A stretch of DNA of 6,275 bases from positions 1 to 6,275 of the forward strand of contig JAFAEU010000071.1 in the NCBI GenBank assembly GCA_023423855.1, written 5' to 3'. Shown here one piece after another: positions 5,329-6,275 of this stretch (within the stretch, counting starts at the first letter, position 1; every line of letters starts with the position of its first letter). The translations under genes and the position numbers were made by a program. This stretch comes from Pseudomonadota bacterium. GTDB taxonomy: Bacteria > Pseudomonadota > Gammaproteobacteria > Xanthomonadales > Xanthomonadaceae. Under the pieces are notes generated by a model. It worked only from the letters and a program-made list of their open reading frames with translations. It was not told where the DNA came from and ran no database searches.

Positions 5329-6275
5329 TTACCAATGCACCCCACGCATCATCGCCGCAAACGCGATCTGCTCCTGGCTCGGCGTCTCGTCCTTCAGCGC
5401 GGCGCGGTCGCCCTTGGCCGCGGCCGAGTCGGGGAACAGCTCGAAAGCGGTGCTCATGATCACCTCGTAGGCCTTCGGCGCGACCGCGTTGACCAGCGCC
5501 GAGAAAATCCCCAGGCGCGTGGCGATGCGGCTTGGCTTCTCGATGATGCCCTTTACCAGCAGGTCCGCGGCCTCCTCCGGGGTCAGCGTCGGCACGCTGT
5601 CGTACATCTTGGTCGGCGCGATCATCGGCGTCTTCACCAGCGGCATGTTGACCGTGGTGAAGCTGATGCCCTTGCCCGACAGTTCGCCCTGCGCGCAGCG
5701 GCTGAACGCGTCCAGCGCGGCCTTGGAGGCGACGTAGGCCGAGAACCGCGGCGAGTTCGCCAGCACGCCGATCGAACTGATGTTGATGATGTGGCCCTTG
5801 CGGCGCTTGGTCATCGACGGCATGAAGCCCATGATCAGGCGCAGGCTGCCGAAGTAGTTGAGCTGCATCGTGCGCTCGAAATCGTGGAAGCGGTCGTAGC
5901 TGAGCTCGATCGAGCGGCGGATCGAGCGGCCGGCGTTGTTGATCAGGATGTCGACCTGGCCGTGCTCGTCGAGCACGGTCTTCACCAGCCGGTCGCAGTC
6001 GGCCATGTCCGCCAGGTCGGCGGTGTAGGCGAAGACCTTGCCGCCCGCCTTCTTCATGTCGTCGCGGGCCTTGAACAGTTCCTCTTCGCCACGCGCCACG
6101 ATGATCGTGGTCGCGCCCGCTTCGGCCACGCGCTGGGCGGTGGACAGACCGATGCCGGAGGAACTGCCGGTGATGACGACCACCTTGTTGCGCACCTTCC
6201 CCTTCAACGAGCGATCGATGAACAGGTCCGGGTCGAGGTGGCGCTCCCAGTAGTCCCACAGGCGCCACGCATAGT
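5329..6275 (-). CDS. C-terminal SDR module of a probable bimodular (fatty acyl-CoA reductase-type) SDR protein, 5' end cut by window
   Basis: The gene runs on the minus strand and is open through the end of the window. The visible part is 314 residues: a linker (YAWRLWDYWERHLDPDLF, encoded 6220-6273) and then a complete classical short-chain dehydrogenase domain. The NAD(P) loop TGSSSGIG is encoded at 6148-6171, NNAG at 5929-5940, and the catalytic Ser and YVASK (Tyr, Lys) at about 5773-5775 and 5722-5736, with the Ser 13 residues before the Tyr as expected. After the active site come MPLVKTPMIAPTKMYDSVPTLTPEE and RIATRLGIFSAL-type segments typical of the C-terminal module of two-domain proteins such as mycobacterial acyl-CoA reductase AcrA1, whose N-terminal half is an extended SDR (NAD_binding_4/male-sterility type). 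I infer that such an N-terminal domain lies beyond the edge, for a total of about 650-670 residues. The likely role is reduction of a fatty acyl-CoA or fatty aldehyde/ketone in lipid metabolism. A TTG at 6205-6207 sits inside the frame and is not a credible start. The gene converges on the Mrr-like gene. Confidence 0.9.
   Translation of the reverse strand, partial: YAWRLWDYWERHLDPDLFIDRSLKGKVRNKVVVITGSSSGIGLSTAQRVAEAGATTIIVARGEEELFKARDDMKKAGGKVFAYTADLADMADCDRLVKTVLDEHGQVDILINNAGRSIRRSIELSYDRFHDFERTMQLNYFGSLRLIMGFMPSMTKRRKGHIINISSIGVLANSPRFSAYVASKAALDAFSRCAQGELSGKGISFTTVNMPLVKTPMIAPTKMYDSVPTLTPEEAADLLVKGIIEKPSRIATRLGIFSALVNAVAPKAYEVIMSTAFELFPDSAAAKGDRAALKDETPSQEQIAFAAMMRGVHW

Noticed and set aside
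5105..6268. 387-residue minus-strand frame overlapping the SDR gene
   Set aside because: Gly/Arg/His-rich shadow in another frame; it runs through the perfect inverted repeat, and the SDR motifs are in the other frame.

Overview
The window reads as a high-GC gammaproteobacterial chromosome, most likely from the Xanthomonadaceae/Lysobacteraceae (Lysobacter, Luteimonas or a relative). The support is the strongly GC-biased third codon positions, the protein types present, and the GC-rich palindromic intergenic repeats typical of those genomes. The genus is an inference. I see no RNA gene, CRISPR array, insertion sequence or phage gene. The edges cut two genes, one at each end.

Layout: (1) 1-1131 (+) is the C-terminal two thirds of a methylcrotonoyl-CoA carboxylase beta subunit (leucine degradation). 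(2) 1152-1264 is a long imperfect inverted repeat with a palindrome inside each arm, filling the convergent gap. (3) 1312-2037 (-) is an uncharacterised soluble protein with an FFLSDVYG motif. (4) 2116-3402 (+), divergent from it, is a patatin-like serine lipase/phospholipase. (5) 3471-4046 (+) is a PhaF-type phasin with a histone-like Lys/Ala-rich tail, 68 bases after the patatin gene. (6) 4047-4191 holds two hairpins and a possible promoter. (7) 4192-5163 (+) is a two-helix membrane protein with a divergent Mrr-like endonuclease domain and a probable periplasmic C-terminal domain. (8) 5164-5328 is a convergent gap with a GT-rich stretch and a perfect 29-base inverted repeat. (9) 5329-6275 (-) is the classical-SDR half of what looks like a two-module fatty acyl-CoA reductase-type protein, cut by the window edge.

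Four of the six genes touch acyl-CoA or lipid metabolism: leucine-derived acyl-CoA carboxylation, a lipid hydrolase, a granule-coat phasin and an acyl reductase-type SDR. The patatin and phasin genes are the only pair spaced like an operon and may act together at a polyhydroxyalkanoate or lipid inclusion; that link is inferred. Nothing here is clearly a new system. The most interesting items are the membrane-spanning Mrr-like protein with Ser where the family usually has Gln or Glu, the patatin-phasin pair, and the placement of two unrelated inverted repeats in exactly the two convergent gaps.
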